NCBI RefSeq assembly: GCF_001049495.1
Contig: NZ_CDWI01000011.1
Location: forward strand, 62,001 to 126,000
DNA length: 64,000 nucleotides
Direction: 5' to 3'
Source of the DNA: Microbacterium sp. 3J1
GTDB taxonomy: Bacteria; Actinomycetota; Actinomycetes; Actinomycetales; Microbacteriaceae
The translations under genes and the position numbers were made by a program. Shown here piece by piece: positions 53,590 through 62,096 of the stretch; the first letter of the stretch is position 1, and each line of letters starts with the position of its first letter. The notes beneath the pieces are model-generated. The model worked only from the letters and a program-made list of their open reading frames with translations. It searched no databases and was not told the origin of the DNA.

Positions 53590-54299
53590 CCGGCGCAGCG
53601 CTACGCGGCGATCACCACGTCCACTCGACGTTCTCCGACGACGCCGTCTCCTCGCTCGCGGAGAACGTGGCTGCGGCCGCCGACGCCGGACTGACGACGC
53701 TGCGACTCGTCGACCATGTGCGCCGCACGACGGCATGGGTGCCCGAGTACCTGGCCGCCGTGCGCGCCCTCGAGGTGCCTGAGGGGCTCACGGTCCTCAC
53801 CGGGGTCGAAGCCAAGATCCTCGATGCATCCGGCGAGCTCGACATCCCCGCACTGCCCGCGGGGATCGACCGCATCCTCATCGCTGATCATCAGTTCCCC
53901 GGCAGCGACGGACCCCTGGGACCGACCGCCGTGCGCGAGCGGATCGCTGCCGGCTGGTCTCCCGACGACGTCCTCGACCAGCTCGTGTCCGCGCTCATCG
54001 CGACCATGCGACGGCATCCTGGAAACCAGCTCGCCCACTGCTTCTCGATCCTCCCGAAGATCGGGCTGGCGGAGGCGGACCTCGGCGCCGAGCGGACGGC
54101 GGCCTGGGCCGCGGCCGCGGCGGACACCGACACGCTCGTCGAGGTCAACGAGAAATGGGGATGCCCCGGCATCCCGCAGCTGCGCGCACTGCGCTCGGCC
54201 GGCGCCGAGATCGTGGCGTCGACGGACAGCCACCACGCGTCCGAGGTCGGCCGCTACTCGAAGGTCACCGCTCTCCTCTCCGGAACGGAGGAACCATGA
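53586..54299 (+). CDS. PHP-domain metal-dependent phosphoesterase
   Basis: The 237-residue protein has the PHP metal-site series: GDHHVHSTFSDDA (motif I, 8-20), RLVDHVR (motif II), EAKILDASG, IADHQFPG (motif III), AHCFSILPK, and ASTDSHHASEVG (motif IV). Relatives include histidinol-phosphate phosphatase HisK-type and nucleotide/sugar phosphoesterases using two or three metal ions. The substrate is unknown. The GTG overlaps the ATP-grasp gene (GTGA), and the GT2 start overlaps or abuts its end, so it is translated as part of the same operon. Confidence 0.88.
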   Translation: MTGAALRGDHHVHSTFSDDAVSSLAENVAAAADAGLTTLRLVDHVRRTTAWVPEYLAAVRALEVPEGLTVLTGVEAKILDASGELDIPALPAGIDRILIADHQFPGSDGPLGPTAVRERIAAGWSPDDVLDQLVSALIATMRRHPGNQLAHCFSILPKIGLAEADLGAERTAAWAAAAADTDTLVEVNEKWGCPGIPQLRALRSAGAEIVASTDSHHASEVGRYSKVTALLSGTEEP

Positions 54300-55786
54300 T
54301 GCCCGACCTCACCTGGATCGAGACGGTCGTCGTCGTCCTGCTGCTGCTGTGCGTCTTCGTCGGCACGCTGCCGGTGGTCAACACCGGTCTGCAATTCCTC
54401 GCGCTGCCCGTGCACGCCTTCCGCAACCACTACCGGGATGCGGCTCCGCATCACCCGCGCATCGCCGTTCTCATCCCCGCGTGGAACGAGGGGATGGTGC
54501 TCGGGCAGGCCGTCGACCGGCTGATGCAGCTGGAGTACCCCGCCGACCGTCTGAGGATCTTCGTGATCGACGACGCCTCGACCGACGACACCCCCGAGGT
54601 CGTCGCCGCGAAGGCCCAGGCGTATCCGGGTCGAGTCGTCCACCTCCGTCGCGCGAAGGGCGGCGAGGGCAAGGCGCACACCCTGAACCACGGGCTCGAC
54701 GTCGTGCTCGCCGATGAATGGACCGAGGCCGTCCTGATCATGGACGCCGACGTCATCTTCGCCCGCGATTCGCTGCGCAAGATGAGCCGCCACCTCGCCG
54801 ACGAGAAGGTCGGCGCCGTGACCGCCTACATCGCCGAGGGCAGCCGGGACCGCAACTACCTCACGCGGTTCATCGCGATCGAGTACGTGATCGGCCAGCT
54901 CTCGGCCCGCCGCACCCAGAACGTCGGCGGGGCCATCGCGTGCCTCGCCGGAGGCGCTCAGCTGCACTCGCGGGCGAACCTCGAAGCGATCGGCGGGCGG
55001 ATTCCCACCGGCACGCTCGCCGAGGACACGATGACCACGTTCGAGGGGCAGCTGGCCGGCCGGCGCATGGTCTTCGAACCCCACGCGGTCGTCCTCGCGG
55101 AGGAGCCGCGCTCGATCGACAGCCTCTGGAAGCAGCGGCTGCGCTGGGCACGGGGAAACGTGCAGCTGACCTCGATCTATCGCAAGCTGTGGTTCCGCCC
55201 GAGTCCCGATCACAACCTCGGGAGCTTCGCGTTCGGTCTCGGCTGGTTCACGATCCTGCTGCTCCCCGCATTCATGATCCTGGCAGCGACCGCGCTGCTC
55301 ATCCTGCTGATCCTGCACAGCGACATCGCCGAGTTCGTGTTCCGCTTCATGTGGATCGCCGCGGCCTGCATCTACCTCTTCTCCATGCTGTATTCGGTGC
55401 AGCTCGACCCGCGGATCGGACGTCAGTCGTGGCGCGAGGCGCTGATGTTCCCCGGTCTCGGCGCGCTCATCCTCATGGCCATCGCGCTGTTCCCCTGGGC
55501 GTTCGAGGGCGGACTCACCCAGCTCGGGCTCGCCGTCACCGACGAGACGCGGTTCACATGGGCCGTGATCTTCTACCTCTGGGGTCCGATCTCGATGCTG
55601 GGGATCTGGCTGGCCCGGACCGTGGAGCCGCTGCCGGGAGGTCGCTTCTTCGCCGGCCTGCTGCTGTACGTCTGCGGCTACGGGTCCCTGCTCTGCGCGA
55701 TCACGGTGGATTCGTACATCAAGGAGTGGCGTCGAGCCGACGCCGCCTGGATCAAGACCGAGAAGATCGGACGGGTCGACGCATGA
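54299..55786 (+). CDS. Processive membrane GT2 glycosyltransferase (PgaC/NodC/cellulose-synthase-like)
   Basis: The 495-residue protein has one N-terminal helix (8-30), a cytoplasmic GT-A domain with VIDDASTDDT, KGGEGKAHTLN, IMDADV (DxD), EDTMTT (the ED catalytic base) and QRLRWARGN (QxxRW), and then about five C-terminal helices. This D,D,D,QxxRW set marks polymer-forming enzymes that extrude beta-glycans (poly-GlcNAc, hyaluronan, cellulose). In an operon with a deacetylase, a poly-N-acetylhexosamine product is plausible but not proven. GGAGG is 7 nt from ATG 54299 and 4 nt from ATG 54296; either may be used. Confidence 0.88.
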   Translation: MPDLTWIETVVVVLLLLCVFVGTLPVVNTGLQFLALPVHAFRNHYRDAAPHHPRIAVLIPAWNEGMVLGQAVDRLMQLEYPADRLRIFVIDDASTDDTPEVVAAKAQAYPGRVVHLRRAKGGEGKAHTLNHGLDVVLADEWTEAVLIMDADVIFARDSLRKMSRHLADEKVGAVTAYIAEGSRDRNYLTRFIAIEYVIGQLSARRTQNVGGAIACLAGGAQLHSRANLEAIGGRIPTGTLAEDTMTTFEGQLAGRRMVFEPHAVVLAEEPRSIDSLWKQRLRWARGNVQLTSIYRKLWFRPSPDHNLGSFAFGLGWFTILLLPAFMILAATALLILLILHSDIAEFVFRFMWIAAACIYLFSMLYSVQLDPRIGRQSWREALMFPGLGALILMAIALFPWAFEGGLTQLGLAVTDETRFTWAVIFYLWGPISMLGIWLARTVEPLPGGRFFAGLLLYVCGYGSLLCAITVDSYIKEWRRADAAWIKTEKIGRVDA

Positions 55787-55926
55787 CGGAACCACTCTCA
55801 CGCAGCGCGGAGGAGGAGGAGATCGCCGCGGACGCACGCCGTGAGAAGCGGCTGATCCCGCAGGCGCTGATCTCGCTCGCCGTCGTCGTCGTCATCGTGG
55901 TGGTACGAGAGCTGCTGCTGCGATGA
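55783..55926 (+). CDS. Small single-pass membrane protein (47 residues)
   Basis: The ORF overlaps the GT2 stop (ATGA) and the next gene's start (ATGA), which strongly supports translation. It has a charged, acidic-then-basic first half (SRSAEEEEIAADARREKR) and a hydrophobic C-terminal helix (ALISLAVVVVIVVV), ending RELLLR. It resembles small membrane subunits that bind and regulate larger enzymes, here perhaps the GT2 or the histidine kinase. No family is recognised. Confidence 0.75.
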   Translation: MTEPLSRSAEEEEIAADARREKRLIPQALISLAVVVVIVVVRELLLR

Positions 55927-56270
55927 GCGCTCGGCCGCTGGCGCTCGTCGTCGAGGATGACGCGGATCAGACCGCGCTCCTCCGTCGTCATCTCGAACGG
56001 GACGGCTTCGACGTCTTCGCGGCAGCGGACGCCGAGTCCGCGATCGCCGCGTTCCCGGGCATCCTCCCCGCGGTCGCGGTGATCGACCTCCTGCTTCCCG
56101 GGATCTCGGGTCTCGAATGCGCCCGTCTCGTCCAGGCCCGATTCCCGGACTGCTTCCTCATCGTGAGCTCGGTGCTCGACGTCGCGGACTACCCGTCCGC
56201 GCACGCGGCGCTCCCCAAGCCGATCAGGGGAGCCGACCTGCGCAAGATCCTGCAGGCAGTGCCGCGATGA
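55923..56270 (+). CDS. Stand-alone receiver-domain response regulator
   Basis: The 115-residue protein is a single CheY-like receiver: acidic pocket E11-D13 (VVEDDADQTALL), phosphoacceptor D55 (VIDLLLPGISG), the serine switch region (LIVSSVLD) and ALPKPI with the conserved lysine. There is no output domain. It lies directly before, and overlaps (ATGA), the kinase gene at 56267, so it is likely a phospho-relay or competing sink for the kinase, along with the receiver of the PIG-L fusion. Confidence 0.92.
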   Translation: MSARPLALVVEDDADQTALLRRHLERDGFDVFAAADAESAIAAFPGILPAVAVIDLLLPGISGLECARLVQARFPDCFLIVSSVLDVADYPSAHAALPKPIRGADLRKILQAVPR

Positions 56271-58072
56271 GCCTCGCCACCACTGCGACCGCGACCGTCC
56301 AGCGCGGGTGGCGACGGTTCTTCGACGATCCGACGCCGCTCATGAAGCAGGGGCCGACCGCGATCGCCGTCGCGATCTCGGCTCTGCTGATCGCCGTGAT
56401 CCCGGACTTCCCGGTCACGAGCACCGCGGCCGCGATCGCCGGCATCGTCACCGTGGGCGTCGCGACGGTCGCGGCTGCGGTGTTCTCGGCGCGAGGCCGC
56501 TACGACGGCTGGCTCGTGATGCTGGTCCCGATCATCGACATCCTCGCCATCGGCGCGCTCCGCGCGGGGACGGGCGGAGCCGCCTCCCTGTTCTCCTCCC
56601 TCGTGCTGCTGCCCGTCATCTGGATCGCGGCGGCGCCCGGCATCCGGCACGTCGTCATCGTCGGGGTGTTCACGTCGATCGCCCTGCTGATGCCGTACCT
56701 CCTGGATCCCCCGGAGGATGCGATCGCCTGGCTGCGAGGAGTGATCGCCCCTCTCGTCTTCGCGACGGTGGGCGCGATCGTGAACGAGCTGTCTCGCCAG
56801 CAGCGCTTCCGCACCTCGCAGGCCGAGGCCCATGTCGCCGAGCGCTCGGCTGCGCTCGCCGCGAAGGAGGCGATGCTGGAGCAGCTGCGGGAGAGCGAGC
56901 ACCAGTACCGCACTCTCTCTGAGTCGTTCACGAGCCTCTGGAATTCGATCACCGGACAGGCGGTCATCGCGACCGACAACTGCGGCATGATCACGGCGTG
57001 GAACCCCGGCGCCGTGCGGCTGCTCGGGATGCCGGTCCACGAGGCGCTCGACGGTGTGAGGGTGGACCACTTCTTCGATCCCTCCGTGCTCACGCAGTTC
57101 ACCGACGGTCCTGTCGCCCGCGCCGAGGGCGAGGTGCACCCGGGAATGCGCGCGCTGTTCGACGAGGCGGATGCCGGTCGCCCCGTGCTCGCGGACGTCG
57201 ACGTCCTCACCGCGGGGCGCTCGTCCGTGCCGGCCCGTGTGACGGTGTCGCCGTACCAGGACTCGAACGGCGCGAGGCACGGCTACCTCCTCGTGATCAC
57301 GGACGAGACCAAGGCCGTCGAGGTCGCCCGCATGAAGGACGAGTTCGTGGGCATGATCTCGCATGAGCTTCGCACTCCGCTCAGCTCCATCATCGGCTTC
57401 CTGGACCTGCTGCAGAGCGATCCCTCCCAGCCCCTCTCGGTCGACCAGCAGGAGTTCGTGGGGATCATCGAGCGCAACGCCCAGCGTCTGCTCAACCTCG
57501 TCGGAGACCTCCTCTTCACGGCGCAGGTCGAATCCGGGCGGTTCCCCCTCGAGCGCCGCGACGCCGACCTCGCAGAGCTGGTGCGCACCGCGGTCGCGTC
57601 GTCCGGCCCGCACGCCCAGCGGGAGGGCATCGAACTGGTCGCCGAGACTCCGGACACCCCCGTGCGTCTCGTCGTCGATGCCGGTCGCATCGGCCAGGCG
57701 CTCGACAACCTGCTCTCCAACGCGATCAAGTTCACGCCGTCCGGAGGACGCGTCACCGCGAGCGTGCGGTCTTCCGGCTCAGGGGTGGTGCTCGCCGTGC
57801 GCGACACCGGACTCGGCATCCCCGAGGACGAGCAGGGGATGCTGTTCACGCGTTTCTTCCGCGCATCGACGGCGACCCGCAATGCCGTGCCGGGCGTGGG
57901 GCTCGGACTCACGATCACGCGGGCGATCGTGCTCGCTCACGGCGGATCGATGGACGTCACCAGCAAGGAGAGCGTCGGGACGGAGTTCCGGATCCTGCTT
58001 CCGAACGCACCGCGGACCGAGGCGATCCAGATCGTTCCAGGGCGCCCGGACTCACCCGCGCGCGGAGACTGA
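56267..58072 (+). CDS. Membrane PAS-domain sensor histidine kinase
   Basis: The 601-residue protein has about six N-terminal helices (30-172) in a MASE-like sensor, a coiled-coil linker (180-215), a PAS domain (about 216-345, VIATDNCGMITAWNPGAVRLLG), HisKA with phosphoacceptor H366 (MISHELRTPLSS), and HATPase_c with LDNLLSNAIKFTPSGG (N box), VRDTGLGIPEDEQ (G1) and VPGVGLGLTITRAIVLAHGG (G2). It probably senses a membrane or redox signal and phosphorylates the stand-alone receiver (55923) and the PIG-L fusion's receiver (51557). It is the last gene of the operon. Confidence 0.94.
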   Translation: MSLATTATATVQRGWRRFFDDPTPLMKQGPTAIAVAISALLIAVIPDFPVTSTAAAIAGIVTVGVATVAAAVFSARGRYDGWLVMLVPIIDILAIGALRAGTGGAASLFSSLVLLPVIWIAAAPGIRHVVIVGVFTSIALLMPYLLDPPEDAIAWLRGVIAPLVFATVGAIVNELSRQQRFRTSQAEAHVAERSAALAAKEAMLEQLRESEHQYRTLSESFTSLWNSITGQAVIATDNCGMITAWNPGAVRLLGMPVHEALDGVRVDHFFDPSVLTQFTDGPVARAEGEVHPGMRALFDEADAGRPVLADVDVLTAGRSSVPARVTVSPYQDSNGARHGYLLVITDETKAVEVARMKDEFVGMISHELRTPLSSIIGFLDLLQSDPSQPLSVDQQEFVGIIERNAQRLLNLVGDLLFTAQVESGRFPLERRDADLAELVRTAVASSGPHAQREGIELVAETPDTPVRLVVDAGRIGQALDNLLSNAIKFTPSGGRVTASVRSSGSGVVLAVRDTGLGIPEDEQGMLFTRFFRASTATRNAVPGVGLGLTITRAIVLAHGGSMDVTSKESVGTEFRILLPNAPRTEAIQIVPGRPDSPARGD

Positions 58073-58078
58073 TAGCCT
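58073..58078 (+). promoter_or_regulatory. -10 box upstream of the ABC-F gene
   Basis: TAGCCT overlaps the last bases of the histidine-kinase gene's stop region and would start transcription near 58085. Confidence 0.4.
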
Positions 58079-58117
58079 GGTCGGCTCGCCATGCGGGCGG
58101 AAGGACGGCCGCATACC

Positions 58118-59806
58118 GTGGGATACATCGATGTCGCAGGGATCTCTCTGACCCTGCCGGACGGCAGGCCGCTGCTCGACGAGGTGACGTTCCGAGTCGG
58201 GACGGGGTGGACCAGCGCCCTCATCGGGCCGAACGGCGCAGGCAAGACCACTCTGCTCCGGATCATCCGCGGAGATCAGGCGGCGGATGCCGGTGTCGTG
58301 ACGATCGACGGCGGACTCGGCGTGATGGACCAGTTCGTCGGACACGGCGAGTCCGGCCAGACGGTGCAGGAGCTGCTCGTGCGGGTGGCGCCACGTCGCA
58401 TCCGGCAGGCGGCCGAAGCGCTCGACGCCGCCGAGAACGCCCTGATCGACCGCGACGAGCACGACACGCAGATGGCATACGCCGCGGCGATCGCCGAGTA
58501 CGCGGAGGCCGGTGGCTACGAGCACGAGACCGTGTGGGATCAGTGCACGGTCGCGGCGCTCGGCGTGCCGTTCGACCGGGCGCGCTTCCGGGAGCTCACG
58601 ACCCTGTCGGGAGGGGAGCAGAAGCGGCTGGCCCTCGAAGCGCTGCTCCGAGGACCGGATGAGGTGCTGCTGCTCGACGAGCCGGACAACTATCTCGACG
58701 TCCCGACGAAGCGCTGGCTCGAGGAGCAGCTGAGGCAGACTCCCAAGACGGTGCTCCTGGTCTCGCATGACCGTGAGCTGCTGGCGAGGGCGGTCGATCG
58801 GCTGATCACCCTCGAACCGGGTGGCGCCGGTGCGACGGCCTGGGTGCACGGCGGCGGGTTCACGACCTACCCGCAGGCGCGGATCGACCGGATGGACAGG
58901 CTCGACGAGCTCCGCCGGCGTTGGGACGAGCAGCATGCCAAGCTCCGCACGCTGGTCGCGACCCTCAAGGTCAAGGCCGCCGCGAACGACGGCTTCGCCT
59001 CGCGGTACCAGGCGGCGCAGACGCGGTTGCGCCGGTTCGAGGATGCAGGGCCCCCGGAGGAGCGGCCCCCCGCGCAGGATTTCGACATGCGGCTGCGCGG
59101 CGCCCGCACGGGGAAGAGGGCCGTCGTGGCGCAGCGGCTCGAGCTGACCGGTCTGATGCGCCCGTTCGACGCCGAGGTCTGGTACGGCGACCGGGTCGCC
59201 GTCCTGGGGTCGAACGGGTCGGGCAAGTCGCACTTCCTCCGGCTGCTGGCGCGCGGCGGCACGGATCCGGATCCGACGCTCGGGCACGTCACGTCGACGG
59301 GCGAGCAGCTCGCCGAGGTCCCGCACTCCGGGACGGCCGTTCTCGGGGCGAGAGTGGTGCCGGGGCTGTTCGCCCAGACGCATGCCCACCCCGAGTTCGT
59401 GGGTCGGACTCTGCTCGAGATCCTGCACCGCGGCGACGAGCGGCGAGCGGGTATGCCGCGGGAGGCCGCGAGCTCGGCGCTGGACCGCTACGGGCTGGTG
59501 CGTCAGGCGCAGCAGACGTTCGAATCGCTGTCGGGAGGCCAGCAGGCGCGCTTCCAGGTGCTGCTGCTCGAGCTGTCGGGCGCGACGCTGCTGCTGCTCG
59601 ACGAGCCCACCGACAACCTGGATCTCGAGTCGGCCGAAGCGCTGGAGCAGGCGCTGACGCGCTTCGACGGCACGGTCCTCGCCGTCACCCACGATCGGTG
59701 GTTCGCGCGGACCTTCGACAGGTTCCTGGTGTTCGGATCGGACGGCGAGGTGTACGAGGCGGACGCGCCGGTCTGGGACGAACGACGGGTCGCGAGGCCT
59801 CGCTGA
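58118..59806 (+). CDS. ABC-F family ATPase
   Basis: The 562-residue soluble protein has two ABC domains: Walker A GPNGAGKTT with signature LSGGEQKRLALEALL and Walker B LLLDEPDNYLD in the first, and GSNGSGKSH with LSGGQQARFQVLLLEL and LLLDEPTDNLD in the second. It has the linker with a short arm around 240-300. ABC-F proteins bind the ribosome E site and affect translation or antibiotic protection. The first DEPDNYLD departs from the usual DEPTNHLD. The GTG at 58118 is chosen since homologous N-termini begin here (GYIDVAGISLTL) and GGAAGGA lies 12 nt upstream; an ATG at 58091 is possible. Confidence 0.88.
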   Translation: MGYIDVAGISLTLPDGRPLLDEVTFRVGTGWTSALIGPNGAGKTTLLRIIRGDQAADAGVVTIDGGLGVMDQFVGHGESGQTVQELLVRVAPRRIRQAAEALDAAENALIDRDEHDTQMAYAAAIAEYAEAGGYEHETVWDQCTVAALGVPFDRARFRELTTLSGGEQKRLALEALLRGPDEVLLLDEPDNYLDVPTKRWLEEQLRQTPKTVLLVSHDRELLARAVDRLITLEPGGAGATAWVHGGGFTTYPQARIDRMDRLDELRRRWDEQHAKLRTLVATLKVKAAANDGFASRYQAAQTRLRRFEDAGPPEERPPAQDFDMRLRGARTGKRAVVAQRLELTGLMRPFDAEVWYGDRVAVLGSNGSGKSHFLRLLARGGTDPDPTLGHVTSTGEQLAEVPHSGTAVLGARVVPGLFAQTHAHPEFVGRTLLEILHRGDERRAGMPREAASSALDRYGLVRQAQQTFESLSGGQQARFQVLLLELSGATLLLLDEPTDNLDLESAEALEQALTRFDGTVLAVTHDRWFARTFDRFLVFGSDGEVYEADAPVWDERRVARPR

Positions 59807-59807
59807 C

Positions 59808-60890
59808 TCACGGCAGTCGGAACGGAGGCGCGCCGAGCGCGGACGGATCGAGCACGAGGTCCGCGAGCACGCCGCCGACCGCCGGTGCGAACTTGAAGCC
59901 GTGCCCCGAGAACCCGGCACCGACCACGATGCGGCCGCGACGATCGAGCACGAATGCGTCGTCGTCGGTCGAGGTGTAGGTGCAGCTGATCGGGACCGCG
60001 GATGCCGGGTCGAGACCGGGCATCCACTCGCGCACGTAGTCCGCGAGGGCGGCCGCATGCGTCACGGCGTGCGGCCTGGCATCCGGATCGACCTCATCGC
60101 CGACCCCGTGGAATCCGACCTTCACGCCTTCGCCGGGGGTGGGCATGCCGTAGACCGTCGCGGGGTGGCGGTCGGGCGACACGTAGTGGTTGAAAGAGGG
60201 CCACGCCGATCGGTCGACGGGGAGGAAATGCGCGGGGAACTCCTCCGTGACCTCGAGCCGGGGCAGTCGGATGCCGGGCAGCATCCGATCGGTCCATGCG
60301 CCCACGGTGACGACCGCGACGTCCGCCCGCACCCGGCGGTCGGGCAGCGCGAGCTCCACGCCGGACCCGGTCTCGTGGATCTCGCGCACCGGCGTCTCCC
60401 AGAGCACCTCGCCGCCCGCCGCCGCGATGCGCCGCTCGAACTCGCCCAGGGCCTCGGATGCCCGGACGACCCCCGCATCGCGCGAGAAGAGCACCTCGCC
60501 GTCGAACCGCATACCGGCCCAGCGCGCCGACGCGTCTCGGGCGGAGAGGATCTCGGCGTGGATCCCGCGTTCGACGAGACGACGCTCGATGTCGGCGACC
60601 GCGATCTCCCCGTGGGTGACGAGGCCGTGCAGGCGCAGCAGCGGCTCTCCCGTGACGAAGCCGAGACCGTCCCAGCCGTCCCTGGCACGGACGAGGAGGT
60701 CGAGGTAGTGGTCCTCGTCGTACGCGTTGTTGAAGTTGCGGGTCGTCCCGTGCGAGGCTCCGTGGCGGTGCCCCCGGGCGAACCGCTCGAACACCACCGG
60801 TCGCAGGCCGCGTTCGGCCAGCTGCCATGCGGTCGCGAGTCCCATCACGCCGCCGCCGACGACGGCGACTTCCACGGCATCCGCCGACAT
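59808..60890 (-). CDS. FAD-dependent oxidoreductase, monomeric sarcosine oxidase / N-methyltryptophan oxidase-like
   Basis: The 360-residue protein of the DAO family binds FAD through VAVVGGGVMGLATAWQLAERG and carries SHGTTRNFNNAYDEDHY, characteristic of the sarcosine-oxidase group. SCTYTSTDDDAFVLD near residue 310 fits the covalent-flavin motif CxYxxTxD, so FAD may be covalently attached through that cysteine. GAGFSGHGFKFAPAVG near the C-terminus is also typical. It oxidises a secondary amine or N-methyl amino acid, producing H2O2. The substrate is unknown. GGGAGG lies 4 nt before the ATG at 60890. It converges on the ABC-F gene with one base between stops. Confidence 0.88.
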   Translation of the reverse strand: MSADAVEVAVVGGGVMGLATAWQLAERGLRPVVFERFARGHRHGASHGTTRNFNNAYDEDHYLDLLVRARDGWDGLGFVTGEPLLRLHGLVTHGEIAVADIERRLVERGIHAEILSARDASARWAGMRFDGEVLFSRDAGVVRASEALGEFERRIAAAGGEVLWETPVREIHETGSGVELALPDRRVRADVAVVTVGAWTDRMLPGIRLPRLEVTEEFPAHFLPVDRSAWPSFNHYVSPDRHPATVYGMPTPGEGVKVGFHGVGDEVDPDARPHAVTHAAALADYVREWMPGLDPASAVPISCTYTSTDDDAFVLDRRGRIVVGAGFSGHGFKFAPAVGGVLADLVLDPSALGAPPFRLP

Positions 60891-60946
60891 GCTGCCTCCC
60901 GATCTCGTTCCCAGTCTCCCAGCCGTCGGCATCGTCGTGCTCCCGG

Positions 60947-60952
60947 TAGGCT
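60947..60952 (+). promoter_or_regulatory. -10 box of a leaderless guaB3 promoter
   Basis: TAGGCT ends 6 nt before the GTG at 60959, in the 68-bp gap between divergent genes. Confidence 0.55.
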
Positions 60953-60958
60953 GAGACG

Positions 60959-62080
60959 GTGACCATGGAGATCGAGCTGGGCCGAGGCAAGCGTGCGCGT
61001 CGCGCGTACACGTTCGACGACATCGCGGTGGTGCCTTCGCGGCGCACCCGCAACCCGGAGGACGTGTCGACGGCCTGGACCATCGATGCCTTCGGCTTCG
61101 GCATCCCTGTGCTCGGTGCCCCGATGGACTCGGTGGTGAGCCCGCAGACGGCCATCATGCTCGGTCAGCTCGGCGGCCTGGGCGTCCTCGATCTCGAGGG
61201 CCTGTGGACGCGCTACGACGACCCCGAGCCGCTGCTCGCCGAGATCGCCGGTCTCAGCGACGACAAGGCGACGGTGCGCATGCAGCAGCTGTACTCCGAG
61301 CCCATCAAGCCCGCGCTCATCACGCAGCGCATCGCCGAGATCCGCGAGGCCGGCGTCACGGTCGCAGGCTCGCTCACCCCGCAGCGCACGCAGGAGTTCT
61401 ACGACACCGTCGCGGCGGCGGGCGTCGACCTGTTCGTGATCCGCGGCACCACCGTCTCGGCCGAGCACGTCTCGAGCGTCGACGAGCCGCTGAACCTCAA
61501 GAAGTTCATCTACGACCTCGACGTTCCGGTCATCGTCGGCGGAGCGGCGACGTACACCGCCGCCCTTCACCTCATGCGCACCGGTGCCGCCGGAGTCCTC
61601 GTCGGCTTCGGTGGGGGCGCGGCGTCGACGACGCGCGCCACTCTCGGGATCCACGCCCCGATGGCGACGGCGGTCTCCGACGTCGCCGCCGCTCGTCGCG
61701 ACTACCTCGACGAGTCGGGCGGACGTTACGTGCACGTGATCGCCGACGGCGGAGTCGGAACGTCCGGCGACGTCGTGAAGGCGCTGGCGATGGGTGCCGA
61801 CGCGGTCATGCTCGGCGTCGCCCTCGCGCGAGCCACGGATGCGCCCGGCCGCGGCTTCCACTGGGGTCCCGAAGCGCACCACCCGAAGCTGCCGCGCGGG
61901 CGTCGCGTCGAGGTCGGCGGCATCGGGACGCTCGAGGAGATCCTCTACGGACCGGCGCCGGTCGCCGACGGCACGGCGAACCTCATCGGGGCGCTGCGCA
62001 AGTCGATGGCGACCACGGGCTACTCCGATCTCAAGGAGTTCCAGCGCGTCGAGGTCGTCCTCGCACCGTACGAGGCCTGA
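60959..62080 (+). CDS. guaB3: GuaB3-type IMP dehydrogenase family protein
   Basis: The 373-residue TIM-barrel protein lacks CBS domains. N-terminal YTFDDIAVVPSRRTRNPEDVSTAW and GAPMDSVVSPQTAIMLGQLGGLGVLDLEGLW are specific to the actinobacterial GuaB3 group. Where GuaB has GPGSICTTR, this protein has GFGGGAASTTR, with S223 at the catalytic-cysteine position, so standard IMPDH chemistry is unlikely. The function of GuaB3 is unsettled. The GTG start follows TAGGCT by 6 nt. Confidence 0.9.
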   Translation: MTMEIELGRGKRARRAYTFDDIAVVPSRRTRNPEDVSTAWTIDAFGFGIPVLGAPMDSVVSPQTAIMLGQLGGLGVLDLEGLWTRYDDPEPLLAEIAGLSDDKATVRMQQLYSEPIKPALITQRIAEIREAGVTVAGSLTPQRTQEFYDTVAAAGVDLFVIRGTTVSAEHVSSVDEPLNLKKFIYDLDVPVIVGGAATYTAALHLMRTGAAGVLVGFGGGAASTTRATLGIHAPMATAVSDVAAARRDYLDESGGRYVHVIADGGVGTSGDVVKALAMGADAVMLGVALARATDAPGRGFHWGPEAHHPKLPRGRRVEVGGIGTLEEILYGPAPVADGTANLIGALRKSMATTGYSDLKEFQRVEVVLAPYEA

Positions 62081-62096
62081 GGCCGCTGCTCTCCTC

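Noticed and set aside
58052..60058. Long minus-strand frame opposite the ABC-F gene (668 codons)
   Set aside because: Arg-rich, without domains, and covers a gene with both Walker motifs; not coding.
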